Under the pieces are notes generated by a model. It saw only the letters and a program-made list of their open reading frames with translations, made no database searches and had not been told where the DNA came from. Shown piece by piece: positions 1-11,048 of a stretch of DNA of 64,000 nt. The DNA lies in assembly GCA_003116995.1 (NCBI GenBank), contig BDSL01000039.1, positions 620,001 through 684,000 of the forward strand, written 5' to 3'. The position numbers were made by a program, and so were the translations under genes. The stretch is from Yamagishiella unicocca. Taxonomy: Eukaryota; Chlorophyta; Chlorophyceae; Chlamydomonadales; Volvocaceae. Within the stretch, counting starts at the first letter, position 1; each line of letters starts with the position of its first letter.

Positions 1-93
1 CACCACCACCGTCAAAACCACCACCACCGTCAAAACCACCACCGCCGTCAAAACCACCACCACCGTCATAACCACCACCACCGTCATAACCAC
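1..93. repeat. 18-bp CA-rich minisatellite
   Basis: About five tandem copies of an 18-bp unit of the form CACCACCACCGTCAAAAC, with AAA changing to ATA in the last copies. It lies just beyond the last visible splice donor of the large minus-strand gene, so it is probably intronic. Confidence 0.85.
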
Positions 94-105
94 ACCACAC
101 ACACA

Positions 106-165
106 GGCGATGTGCCCGGTGGTTCTATCTTTTGGTCTGGAACCCACTGTAACCGTTACAACAAC
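106..165. repeat. Dispersed repeat family R1, copy 1
   Basis: The block contains TTTTGGTCTGGAACCCACTG followed by a GTAACCGTTAC hairpin-like end. Closely related blocks occur near 12.2, 43.0 and 60.1 kb. It is probably a fragment of a transposable element lying in an intron of the large minus-strand gene. No coding capacity was recognised. Confidence 0.7.
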
Positions 166-195
166 ACACCCTCGCCGCCCTCCCCGCCGCCGTAC

Positions 196-1484
196 CTCGC
201 TCCGAAGAACATCTTGGTCCTCTTGAGCGCCCCCCCGCCTCCCCTGGCTAGGGAGCTGTGCTGGCAGTCCGCCGGAAGTACCCCGCTGCGAGCAAGCTGG
301 TCCGTGCCGTCCGCCTCGTCCTCCAGCCGCAGTAGCTCCCGGTCGCCGAACAGCTGGTTGTAGGTGACCACACCCACCGGCAGCAGCCCAGGAGGGGGCG
401 GGTCGGTAGGCGGGAACAACGACGCTGCGGTGGGTGCGGAGGTGGCGGCGGCGGCGGCGGCGGCGGCGGCAGGGACGACCGGGGCGGCGGCGGCGGGTGC
501 GGAGGTGGTGGCGGCGGCGGGAGAAGGTGATTGGGGGAGGGTACCGGCCAGAGGCTCCGCGGCTGTAGCAAGGACGGCGGTGCAGGCGGAGGCGGTAGTG
601 GTGCCGCTCGGCGGCTCTCCAGCCGCCGGGGGCTGTGGGAGGAAGGGTTTCGAGGTCGGGGCGGGAAAGGCTGCGAGGCCGCTCGACGGCGCCTGGTCGT
701 ACATGTCGTACGTGCGACTCACAGCACTGCTGCTGGAGGCTGGGGCCGCCGGGGTACCGGTGGCGGCGGCGGCGGCGGCACCCTCGCGTGCCCCGCCGAT
801 GGTGTGGCGTTGTACGGCAACGACGTGGGATGAATGGGAGTGACACACATCAGCGGCCGGGGCGGCGGCAGGTGCGGCGGCGGGTGCGGCGGCGGGTGCG
901 GCGGCGGGTGCGGCGGCGGCGATCTTGGAGGGTGGCGGCACGGCGGCGTTGGCGTCCGCGTCCATCGCATCGGCGCCCTTCGCCACTGCCGCTGCCGCCG
1001 CCGCCGCCGATGCCGCCGATGCCGCCACCGCCGCCGATGCCGCCGATGCCGTCGCCGCCAAGTCGCTCGCAGCAATCGCCGTCCCGGGCAGGTGATGAGG
1101 CGGAGGCAGGCTGCCGCCGCTGCCGCCGCTGCCGCCGCCGCCGCCGCCGCCGTCGCTCCTGGCCTCCTCCCTGTTCGCGTCCAGGCCATCAGCACCCGCA
1201 GCACCCCCGCCGGCTGCCTCAACTCCACCGCCGTCGTCAGCTGCACCAGGGAACGGCGCGCCGCCACCGCCGCCGCCGCCGCCGCCGGTGTTGCCGCCAG
1301 CCGCAGCAGCAGCAGCGTCGGCACGACCGCTGCCACCTTCCGCATCCACGTCAGCTATAGCGTCACCACTGCCGCCGCCGCCGCCGCCGTCAGCTACCGC
1401 GCGTTGTCCCATATCGACGTCGGCGCCGCCGCTTCCGCCGCCCCCGGCCCCGTCGCCGCCGCCGTCAGGTCCCTCGTCCTCCGA

Positions 1485-1541
<57 letters not shown>

Positions 1542-4500
1542 CAAGCGGCCCATCACCCCCTCCAGCGCCGCCGCTACCGCCTCAAGCGCCGCCAGCTCGT
1601 CATCCACGTCGCCGTCGACGTCGCCGCCGGCGTTGCCGCCATCGTTGCCGTAACCGTCGACGTCGTCGCCGCTGCGGCCAAGAAGCCTCCCGCCGTCGAA
1701 ATCCTCGCCCACACCCGGCTGGCGGCCCTCTTCGCCGTCCCCCGCCACACACACCCTCTCCAAGAGCTGCGGCGCGACTGGTGTAGCGGCAGTCGCAGGT
1801 GCCCCGGCGACTGGTGTAGCGGCAGTCGCAGGTGCCCCGGCGACTGGTGTAGCGGCAGTCGCAGGTGCTGGGGCAGAGGCCTCATGTACCATGACCGCGG
1901 GATAGGCTGCCTGCGCAGCGGCCGCCGGCTGTGGGGCCTCGGCTCCTCCGTTGGACACAGCCGCCAAGGGTTCCCCGCCGCCTCCGGCGCCCTTGCCGGC
2001 ACCGGCGGTTTCGGATCGTGCGTCCGCAAACACCTCGGCTGTGGGTTTGCCTGCCGTACGTCGAGGGGAGTGGGCATCCCGGTGCGTGTGTGTGGGGGGG
2101 AGGTGGCATAAAAACCGTTGACGCGAAAAGGACAGGACAGTTGGCGCATGGTCGGCGGGCACCGAGTTTGTGGGCGCACGATTGGTCGGCAGAGGGAGGC
2201 CTTGACAGCTGCGAGGCTCGAATTTGTTGAGGCGAATGTGAGGAGGCGAACGAGATGAAGCGAACGTGATGAAGCAAGTTTGATGAAGCGAATTTGGAGG
2301 AACGAGTTTGATGAGGCGAATTTTGATACTGCGAATTTTGAGACAACTAAGCTGCTATGAGAGGCGCAGGGAAAACGGTGCGGAGAGGTCCTCCGTGCGC
2401 CCACGCATCACCGCGTTCCCGACGCGAGCGCGTCCAAACCGCTCAGCCGCCCAACCGTCCAACCATCCCAACCGTTCCAACCGTTCCAACCGTCCAGCCG
2501 GCCACCGACTCACCCGCGAAGCTCCAGTAGTCGGACGGCAGCTCGTCGTCCCGGAAGAAGAACTCCGTGCGCTTGAATGTACGGCCGTCGGACGAGCGTA
2601 CGACCGTCGTACGGTCCACCAGGTGGTGCGTGAAGCAGTCTCGAGTGCCGATCAGGTACAGCGGCCAGGGGAAGTTGCCCGCTGCGCTCGCGGCTGCTGC
2701 TGCTGCTGCTGCCGCTGCCGCTGTTGTTCCGGCCGCAGATGCTGTTGCTGTTCCCGCTGCTGCTGTTGTTCCCGCTGCAGCCGCAGCTGCTCCCAGCATA
2801 GCCGTGGCGCTAGCCACGCCGGCGGCTGGTGCAGGGGCGCCCTGATTGGATGGCATGTGTGGAGTATGGGTATGGCAGCCGGCGGTGTAAAGGCCCCAGC
2901 AGCCCTCCGCGATTGCTGCGGAGCAGGCGGCGGTCATCACCAGCAGGGAGGGGATGCCGCCGGGGATGTGAAAGGCTCCAGGGGCGGCCGCGGTGGGTTG
3001 TGAAGTGCTCGGGGGAGGTGCTGCGGGGAGCTGTGGCGGCACGGCTGGGGGAGGCCCCGGTGGGATGCCGGCGGGGGTGCTGAGCGCGGGCGGCGTAGCG
3101 TGGGTGTGTGTAGGCCTGAGGCCGACGGAGACTGGAGGAGTTACAGGAGGAGGAGGAGGAAGAGACGGCAGCGGCGATACCGACGCCGCGGCAGCAGCAG
3201 CGACATGCGCCGTTGCTGGTGTTAAGCTCGGAGCCATGCCGCTGCTGGGCGTCCGCAGTAGCAGCGCCGCCGACGGCAGCCGCGGCAGTAGCGGCGGTTG
3301 CAGCGGTTGTAGCGGTTGTAGCGGTTGTAACGGCTGCAGCGGTTGGGCAGAGAGGCCTCGAGAGGAGGCGCGGGATGCGGTCGCGGTCGCCGCAGCTGCT
3401 GCTGCTGCCAGGGACAGAGCCCAGCGCTGTAGCAGCGGCGCCAATTGCGGCGGCGACGGCTGCAGTGAAGCAGGCTGAGCCGGGACGCAGGGGGGCGGTG
3501 TACCGGACACAACCGCAGCAGCTTGGGACGCCGCTGGTTGCGGTTGCGGCGGCTGCTGTGGCTGTGCGGGCTGTAGTGTTTGTTGCGGGTACGACGAAGG
3601 GTACGGCGTGTGTGGGAAGGCGCTGGGCAGCTGCTCGGTCGGGGTCCTGGGTACCAAGGCCGGTAGGGGCGTCGGCGGTGGCAGAGGCGGCGGCTGCAGA
3701 GGCGACGGGAGCGGCGGCTGACAGACATCAGAGCGGCTGGAGGCCACGAGGTGCATCTGGTTCCGGAGCGATTCCATGTCGGATAGGCTGGTGCGGGGGC
3801 TGGTGAGGGGGCTGGTGAGGAGCTGCCCCCGCACGGAGGTGTGTGTGCTCGCGGCGGGCGTCGAGGGCCCTATCGTGGGGAAGGTCGAGGAGTGCGCCTG
3901 CTCCGCCTGCTCCGCTTGCTGCGCCTGCTGCGCGTGCTGCGCCTGCTGCCACGTGGCGCAGCTTGTCGGGGGCTGGAACTGCGACGGCGTCCCAAAGCCG
4001 CACGTCGCCGCTACGTCATCAGGGGCATCAGGGCGGGCAGGGGCGGTGGACGGCGCAGGTGTATCGCAGACGGCGGGGGTCCCCGCTGCGGTGCTGGACG
4101 CGGCACCACTTTGGGTGGTCCCGTCGCCCAGGACACCCCCATAGGTCCTAGGTTCGAGCCCCAGGCCGGCGGCTGCAGGCGGCATCCCCACGTCCGGTGG
4201 CGGTGCCGCCGCCAGTGAGGCCGGTGGTGGCGGCGATGGTAGCTGTACGCATTCCGCCATGGGCGTCGCCTCTGTCCCCCCTGCTGCTGGTGCCGCTGGT
4301 GCCGCTGGTGCTGCTGGTGCTGCTGGTGCTGCTGGTGCTGCTGGTGCTGCTGGTGCTGCGTGTGGCGGCGGCGCTGCCGCATCCGAGGAGAACAGCACCG
4401 GTGGCGCTGCGGACGCGGAGGCAGGCGCTGGCGGGGGGCCGAGCACCGCTGCTGACACAGGGGCGGCCGTCACCGGCGGCGGTAGTCCGCCGTCCCGCGG

Positions 4501-7500
4501 CGGCGCAGCCGCTACGTTGCGCGCCAGCGCCAGCATCATAGGACCAAAATGCGCCGCCAGCGCCGCCGCCAGTGACTGCTGATACGCCTGCCACGGCTGA
4601 TGTTGCGGCGGCGGCGGCGGCGGCGCCGCCACTGGGAATACCGCTGTTCCCGCACTGCGCGCGCCGATGCACTTGAGCAGCCCGTCGCAGTGCCGTACGA
4701 GTGAGTCATGGTTCCACTGGTTGAAGCTGCCGTGCAGCCGCCGCTCCACCTCCTGCACGGCGGAGTACAGCAGGTCGCGGCCCGGCTTGCGCGTACGGCG
4801 CCACACCTGCTCGTCCACGTACAGCTCCAGCCGGCAGCAGTAGCTGTACAGTTTGAGGGGCTTGCTGCTGCTGCCGCCGCTGGTGGCGCCGCCGCCGGCT
4901 GGGGCTGAGCTCGCCGCCGGCCCCGACCCGAAAAGCCGTCGCCTGCGGGCGACCACGTTACCGTGAACACACATCATATCAGTTACCCCGTATGACGATC
5001 GCCGCGGGCGCCAAACCATCCAATCGATACGTACCCCTCTCGGCCCCCCGTTCCCACATTCCCGCTCACCTCGTGCCGTCGTACAGCCCTCCAGCGGGTT
5101 CCACTTCCACCCGTGCCTCCGCCTCCGCCTCCTCGCCCTCCTCCTGGCATCCACCACCATTCTCTGCGCCGCCCTCAGCAGCTGCCCCTTCCTCCGCCCC
5201 CTCGGCCTCCTCACCGTCCTCGCCCTCAACCTCCGCCGCCTCCTCGGCTTCAAGCGCCCCCGCCGCCTCGCCCGGCGCGCCTCGAACCACTGCTCCGCCG
5301 CCCGCAGCCGCCACCTCGTCCTGCTCCGTAACGCTCGCCTCACCATCACCATGTGCATCCACGTCGGCCTCCTCCTCCTCCTCCTCCACCTCCTCCTCTC
5401 CCTGCTGCTGCTCCATGAGAGGCAGCTGCTGCACGGTCGGCTGTTGCTGCATATCCTCACCGTCAGGGATGTCCGCAATATCCGGGATGTCCGCCTCCTC
5501 CGCGTCTTCTACTTCCATTTCCGCCTCCGCCTCCACCTCAGCCTCCACCTCATCACCATCATGGACTTGGACCTCATTGCCCTCCTCATCCAACCCGACC
5601 TCCGGCTCTCCCACGCCCTCGTCCGCGATGTCGGCTCCCTCAACAGCCGCCACATCCAGCCCGCCCTCCTCCCCGTCGCCGCCAGCCTCGGCCCTCTCCT
5701 CAACCGGCAGCGCAGCCACCTGTCCTTCCGCACCACCTATGGCCGCCGCAACTCCCGGAGCCATCGCCCCGGCTGCGCCAGCGGCCATGCACCTGCCTGC
5801 GTCCCAGCCACCTCCCAGACAAGCATCAACCCCCCGCCCAGTCCCGGCTCCGGAACCAGCTGCTGCCTGGACGCCCTCCTGTTCCGCCACCTGGGCCTGG
5901 AGCACCTCGCGCTCCGAAACCACGGCCAACGGCGGCGCAGAAGCTGCGCCCGCGAACGCACCCAACGGGGTGACATTCGTACAGCCCGGCGGCGGCGCCG
6001 CCGCCGCCGCCACTGCCGCCGCCGCCGACGTCGCGTACGCTGTCATGGCGCGCCGCCAGGCGCGGGCTGAGCTGGCGGCGGCGGCGGTGCAGATGAGCTC
6101 TCGGGCGGGAAAGGCGGGCGCCACCAACGGGGCGGAGTACGGCGGCCGTGGTGCTGCGGGCCGCCCCGTGGATGGTGGCCCCGGCTGGCGGCGGGAGGCA
6201 GCTGCTCCGGCCGCGGAGGCTGAGGCCGACGTGCCAGCTGTTGCTTCCGTAGGCGTCACCAACGAGAACCCAGCAGCAGCGGTAGCAGTAGCAGTAGCAA
6301 TAACTGCGGCCGCAGCTGGCGTTGGCGTCATCGAATCGGTGGGGGCCACGGTGGTCGCGGCAGCATCGTCGTCGAATGACTGCTGGTGCTGGTGCTGGGG
6401 CGGCTGCGGCTGAGATATCGATGGCTGCTGCAGCCGCAAAGCGCCGCCGTCCGCCACCAGGCCGCTGTCGGCTTCCATCTCCTGCGCCAGTACAGCAATA
6501 TCTAAGCCGTCGGCGGCGGGTTGCTCGCCGACCGGCTGGACAGGGTCCCCTGCAGAGGCGTTGGCCTCAACGGCTGCAAGGCCCTCCTGCATCGCGGACC
6601 CACAGGTCGTCGCTGCCGCCGCGTGGCGTCGCGAAAACGCAAACTCAGTCGGCACCGGCGGCGTCCGCTCGAAGGTCTGCCAGGCCTTATGCTCACCCCT
6701 CGCGGCCAGCGTCGCCGCCGCCACCACTTCCTCCGCTGGCGTGGCTCTTGCTTGACCTACGAACCACCCGGCCGCAGCCGCCGGCCCTACTGCCGCGAGG
6801 TTTGCTCCCGCTGCGGTCGGCGAAGGAGCAAACGTGGCAGCAGCCGGGGCGCCAGCCGTCGCAGCCCCGGCCACAGCAGCAGGGTCCGCAGCAGCGGCGA
6901 CGGTGGCTGTGGGCGACGCAACGGTATCGGCGCGTCCATGGGCTGGCGCGGCCGGCGCTGGGACAGGTGCGACCGCCGCAGCACTTGTGCCAGTAGCCGC
7001 TGCAGTGTCTGTGGCCACGGCTTCTTCTGCTGCTGCTGCTGCTGACGGGCCGGTGTTATGCCGGCCAAGGGCGGCGGCGGTGGCGGCGGCGGCCGCGGCG
7101 ACGGCGGCGGCGGCGTGTGCAGCGGGAACTCGTAGCGCCGCCGCCGCCGGGCCGCTGTTTTGCGGCGCTGGTCGGGGCGGTCTGCCCAGCGGCAGCAGGC
7201 CGCGCGCCTCCAGGGCCTTACATGCCGTCTGGTAGGGGTACGTGCCGCCAACTCCCTTGCGTACTAGCAGACCCACCTGCGAGGGGGGGCCATACCGTAG
7301 TGTGTTGGGTGGGAAGCGAGTAACGCTGACCTGCACACAACGTGCGAGCTAGTACGGCGGGGCGCCGGAGGGCGTCCAAAGTAGTGGTTTTGGAGCTGCT
7401 GTACACGAGGAGCGGTTTCGGAGCCAGGGCGCGGTGAGACACCCATCGGGACGTCGGCGACAGATGAGCCCTGGGAGGGCGGCGGCGGGTGGCTTCAAGT

Positions 7501-10218
7501 CGGCTGCTCCGTCGCCGCGGTTGGAGATTCCACAGTGGTCCAGGGAGGCCGACGACGGCGAGGCAGCTCAAGCGTCACGTTAGCGGCTTAGCGCCGTGTG
7601 TTATGGACACAGGTGCCAAGGTCATGCTGTCCGGCCCCCCCTGCAGCGTTTCAAGGACGTTCCGGAGTCCCTGGCGTGGGCTCATGAGCTCCTGGGCTTC
7701 CGGAACGGCCCGCGAAACACTGCAGGACAAGACCGGACAGCCCGGCCTCCGCACCCGCGCTCACTGCCCACGGCGCCAGCGTGACCCCCAAAGCCGCCTC
7801 GCCATCGTCGGCGTTTTCGGACCGCCTAATTTGGTCTCCAACCGCAAGGACGAGAGTAGCCGGCTAGGAGGTGCCTGCCGCCGGTCGGGGCTCTCCGCGT
7901 GCGCTGCGCGCGCGCTCACTCGCCGCAATTGCGAGGATCGCCGCGAGCCGCGTATTGAACCGCTCCTGCGGATTGACGACCGCCGGCGCACAGGCGGCCG
8001 CTGGTGCCGACCGGTGCCGGGTGTTCCCGCCCACGGCAGCAGCGGCAGCCGTGGCAGCAGTCTGCTGAGCGGCAGCAGTCTGCTGAGCGGCGCCGGCTTC
8101 ACCAGTCGTCGCAGGCGGGATCTGCCGCAGCTCGTTTGCCGCTTGCCGGCCAGGTCAGCGCTTCCTTGCCCAGCTAGGGATTTCCGCAACCCTGATTCCT
8201 CACTCGGTGAGCCCCCCTCCCACCTGCACGGGTCTCCCTCGAACCTCCCACCTGCACGGGTCTCCCTCGAACCTCCCACCTGCACGTTACTGTCCTCGAC
8301 CGTGTAGCGGCGCCGCTGCGGATCGGCTCCCGCCGCCCCTGCTGCAGCGGCAGAGGCAGCTGCAGCCCCAAGCGTTGTCGCTCCTGTCGCTGCCACCGAC
8401 GCCGCCTCCGCTACTACGGCCAGGAGTGGCGCCGTTGGCTGCCCCTGCTGCTGCCCCTGCTGCTGCCCCTGCTGCTGCCCCTGCTGCTGCCCCTCTTGTT
8501 GCGGAGGCCCCAGGTCGCAGGGCCAGAGCCGCTCCCCGTCCCAGTAGTAGTGCAGCACGAGGAAGGTCCGCTCCCGCAGCTCAGGGCGCACGTCGGGCAG
8601 GGCTGGGGATGCGGGGAACATGGGGGGCCGGGGTTCGTGTCACATTGGGAAGGCGAGGCCGGGTGTTACCCAAAAATGGGTAAGAAACCGGGTGTCATTA
8701 ATAAACCGGGTATCATCAACGGTCCGATCCGGGCGTTACCAACAAACCGGATGTCACCAGCAAACCGGGTGTCATCAAGAACGCTCGGAGCGTAGCATGC
8801 GGCAGCACAGCGGCAACCCGAGGCGCAACCATCGGCCCCCTCTTCCCGCACCTGCCCCCGTGCACTGGCCACTCCCCCGCTCCGACCCCAAGCACGAGAC
8901 ACGCTGCCGCCGCCGGGCTTTCCCCTCCGCCCCGGTGCCGGGCTGTCCCTTACGCCCCGGTGCCGGGCTGTCCCTTGCGCCCCGGTGCCGGGCTGTCCCT
9001 TGCGCCCCTGTGCCGGGCTTTCCCTTGCGTTCCACCGGCCCCACTTCCACATGTCACCGTTACCCGCCCGACCACCCGCCTGCACCGCGGCGCCGTGCCG
9101 CACCTTTGTTGCCGTACAGTACGCCGCCCTGCGCCGCCAGCTGCGCCCGCCTGCTGGCTGCGTGCAGCAGGTAGTGCCGTACTGAGTGGTCGCCTCGCCA
9201 GGGCAGGACGGCCAGAGCCGTGCCCTGTCGGTGGGTGTGGAGAAGTGTATCGTAGGTGGCGGGGGGGAGGGGATAACACACACGGCACGGTGTTTGCTGC
9301 AGAAAACCAACACACACGGTGCCGACGAAACCACCGCCGCCCCTCCCGTTCCTCCCTCCCATAACTGGCGTAATCCAACGACTTATTACCGGTAACTGGC
9401 GTAATCCAACGACTTATTACCGGTATTGGCCCAAGCAACTAAACATCCGTTAACGACCTACCCGCCACAGGACCACGTCAGCAAGCGTGTCCGCCTCGGG
9501 CCCTGGGCGGTGCACCAGCCCAGGGGGCCTTATGGTCACGTGGGGCAGCGGCTCGTACCGGCCGTTGGTGCCCGCTTGGGTGCTCTCCGAAGCGACCACG
9601 TACGACACTGAGGAGGTGCTGGCGGACTGCGGAACGGGCGCACAAATGCAGCGAAGGGGATCTGCGTCGGCGTGTTTGACTGGAATCGAGTGCTGTCAGT
9701 TGCAAGTTTGTTTTGCGGGTGGCGGGCCAACGGTGGGAGCGGTTGGCGAAGCAGCAGACGGGAAAGAGACGGATACAGCGGCTGTAGCAGGATCTGCGCC
9801 AGGAAACATTTCTTGCCGGCGGCTTGGTTTGCTACCAAACAAGGACGCAACATAACAGTTTCTCAGGTAGTGGGATAGGACATGATAGGACGGGGTGGGT
9901 GGCGGGTAAGGGGACCGCTCATTTAAGGAGCACCTGTTTAGGCCAATCATGGCCGCTGCAAACATACAACTGTTGGTAAGTAGCTTGCAGGAGTGCTACC
10001 AGGCCGGGCCCCAGCTCGTCCGCTCGGCCCGCCGTCCGCCGTGTCGCCGTAGGAGCCGATGAGCCCCGGACGACATGCTGTGACTGTCTATGTGCTACGT
10101 AGAGGTTTCGCAGGCTGGTGAGGATGTTTGTTGGCACGTCGTTTGGGTTCCGGCTTCCGTCGCCGCAAGGAAGCGGAAAGACCTGGTCAAGGCTCAGCTG
10201 GCCCGCAACGGCCTCCAT
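196..10218 (-). CDS. Very large low-complexity protein of unknown function (3' end outside window)
   Basis: I do not recognise the family. The model starts at ATG 10218. Exons: 9934-10218, 9462-9626, 9104-9224, 8280-8602, 7920-8121 (tentative), 7579-7696 (tentative), one unresolved exon near 7350-7480, 5070-7276, 2514-4942 and 196-2050. Phases agree across the joins 9462-9626/9104-9224/8280-8602 and across 5070-7276/2514-4942/196-2050. The last donor at 195 means the gene continues left. Most of the protein is poly-Ala, poly-Gly, Pro and Gln, with a Glu-rich acidic stretch near 5.1-5.6 kb and an in-frame 33-bp repeat at about 1775-1870. Islands of ordinary composition are encoded near 9.1-9.2 kb, 8.5-8.6 kb, 4.65-4.87 kb (containing KLYSYCCRLELYVDE), 2.5-2.7 kb and 0.2-0.4 kb (containing TYNQLFGDRELLRLEDE). 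This suggests a nuclear regulatory or scaffold protein, but that is inference. Two adjacent genes fused by my model cannot be excluded. Confidence 0.55.
2104..2150 (+). repeat. Intronic motif R2, copy (diverged)
   Basis: GGCATAAAAACCGTTGACGC followed by a GGACAGTTGGCGCA block. It matches 63280-63322 in order and spacing. The core AACCGGTTACACGACA also recurs in reverse or forward form at 13.7, 14.1, 14.8, 48.0 and 62.2 kb. It lies just upstream of the acceptor of the 196-2050 exon. Confidence 0.65.
8213..8287. repeat. 28-bp minisatellite carrying a 5' splice site
   Basis: Three copies with a 28-bp period. Read on the minus strand each contains GTGCAG followed by GTGGGAGG. The first copy coincides with the end of exon 8280-8602, so the exon end and its donor have been copied twice into the intron. 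Confidence 0.8.
8687..8780. repeat. Degenerate AAACCGGGTGTCAT repeat
   Basis: Four or five imperfect copies of AAACCGGGTGTCATNAA lie in an intron of the large minus-strand gene. Confidence 0.6.
8931..9030. repeat. 25-bp minisatellite
   Basis: About four copies of a 25-bp unit containing CCGGTGCCGGGCTGTCCCTT, intronic in the large minus-strand gene. It has no coding sense there. Confidence 0.8.
9362..9423. repeat. 31-bp tandem duplication
   Basis: Two perfect copies of a 31-bp unit starting TAACTGGCGTAATCC, intronic in the large minus-strand gene. Confidence 0.9.
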
Positions 10219-10452
10219 TATTTGGGTCAGCCCATCATGTCAATGACGAAGCGGTGCAGGGCGCAAGGATGCAGAAAGTCTTGGGAGTACGATGAGACCA
10301 GATGGAGCGGCGCAAAGTCTTCGCAAACGTTCTTACTGTGACTCATTGGCACATGTTGACGCGAAAGTATGTTAGCATAGTCGCATTGTGACCCTAAAAG
10401 CACATTACGGTGCGAGTTAGCAGTTCTCTTGCGCTTTCGTGCTCTTCACGAG
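10219..10452. promoter_or_regulatory. Divergent promoter region between the large gene and TIM13
   Basis: About 230 bp separate the proposed ATG of the large minus-strand gene (10218) from the TIM13 ATG (10453). Both 5' UTRs and promoters must fit here, so it is probably a shared bidirectional promoter. No TATA box or named motif is evident. Inferred from gene arrangement only. Confidence 0.5.
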
Positions 10453-10934
10453 ATGAACTTCGGAGGTGCTGGCTTGGGGCCGCCGGGTGGCAAGGCCGAT
10501 GATCACACAATTATGGAGCAGGTTCGATATGCTGCTTTGAACTCCTGGTATTTACAGATGATGCTCAGCTTGGTGACGCGCCCCATGGGCCTCTGTAGGT
10601 GAAGTCACAATTGCAAATGCAAATGGTGCAAGAGTTTTACCAGGTGGGCACAGTTACCAGCAGCTGGCTGGCGCTTGCGGTAGCTTGATGCGTCTGCATC
10701 GCGCAGACGGTTCGCGATAAGTGCTTCAAGGTGTGCCTCAACAACCCCGGGAGTTCCCTCACCAGCAACGACCAAAAATGCCTAAACCGGTGTATGGACC
10801 GGTATCAAGACGTAAGTGACGCGCATGAGAAGGCCTCCAGTTCCCGGCATATAACCGCCAATAACATGACATGCATGGCCTAATCTATATTGCAGGCAAC
10901 AAATGTGATCACCAAAGTGGTGCTGAACCAGTGA
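10453..10934 (+). CDS. TIM13: Mitochondrial import inner membrane translocase subunit Tim13
   Basis: A small Tim chaperone of the intermembrane space. With Tim8 it escorts hydrophobic precursors across that space (family knowledge). Exons 10453-10521, 10599-10643, 10707-10811 and 10896-10934 join in phase with GT-AG introns to give 85 residues ending in TGA, the usual Tim13 length. The diagnostic twin CX3C motif is present: CFKVC at about residues 44-48 and CLNRC at about 63-67, separated by 14 residues. An N-terminal IMEQVK, typical of Tim13 rather than Tim8, Tim9 or Tim10, precedes it. The four cysteines are expected to form two disulfides through the Mia40 pathway. No exon exceeds 105 bp, so ORF scanning misses the gene. 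It is convergent with the EF-hand gene, with only 114 bp between stop codons. Confidence 0.93.
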
Positions 10935-11048
10935 AAGCGCGAGATGTCATCGGGTAGCCCGCGGCGCCCTCGACGTTTCGCGCATGCGATGGAGCCAACG
11001 CTGCATCTGCTGTATTTCAAGCTGACCTCACTGTCAAGGATCGCTGCA

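Noticed and set aside
156..7336. Many long plus-strand frames, and alternative minus-strand frames, opposite the large low-complexity gene
   Set aside because: They arise because GCC/GGC/GCG repeats lack stop codons in several frames. Only the minus-strand frame continues in phase across splice sites and contains the non-repetitive islands.
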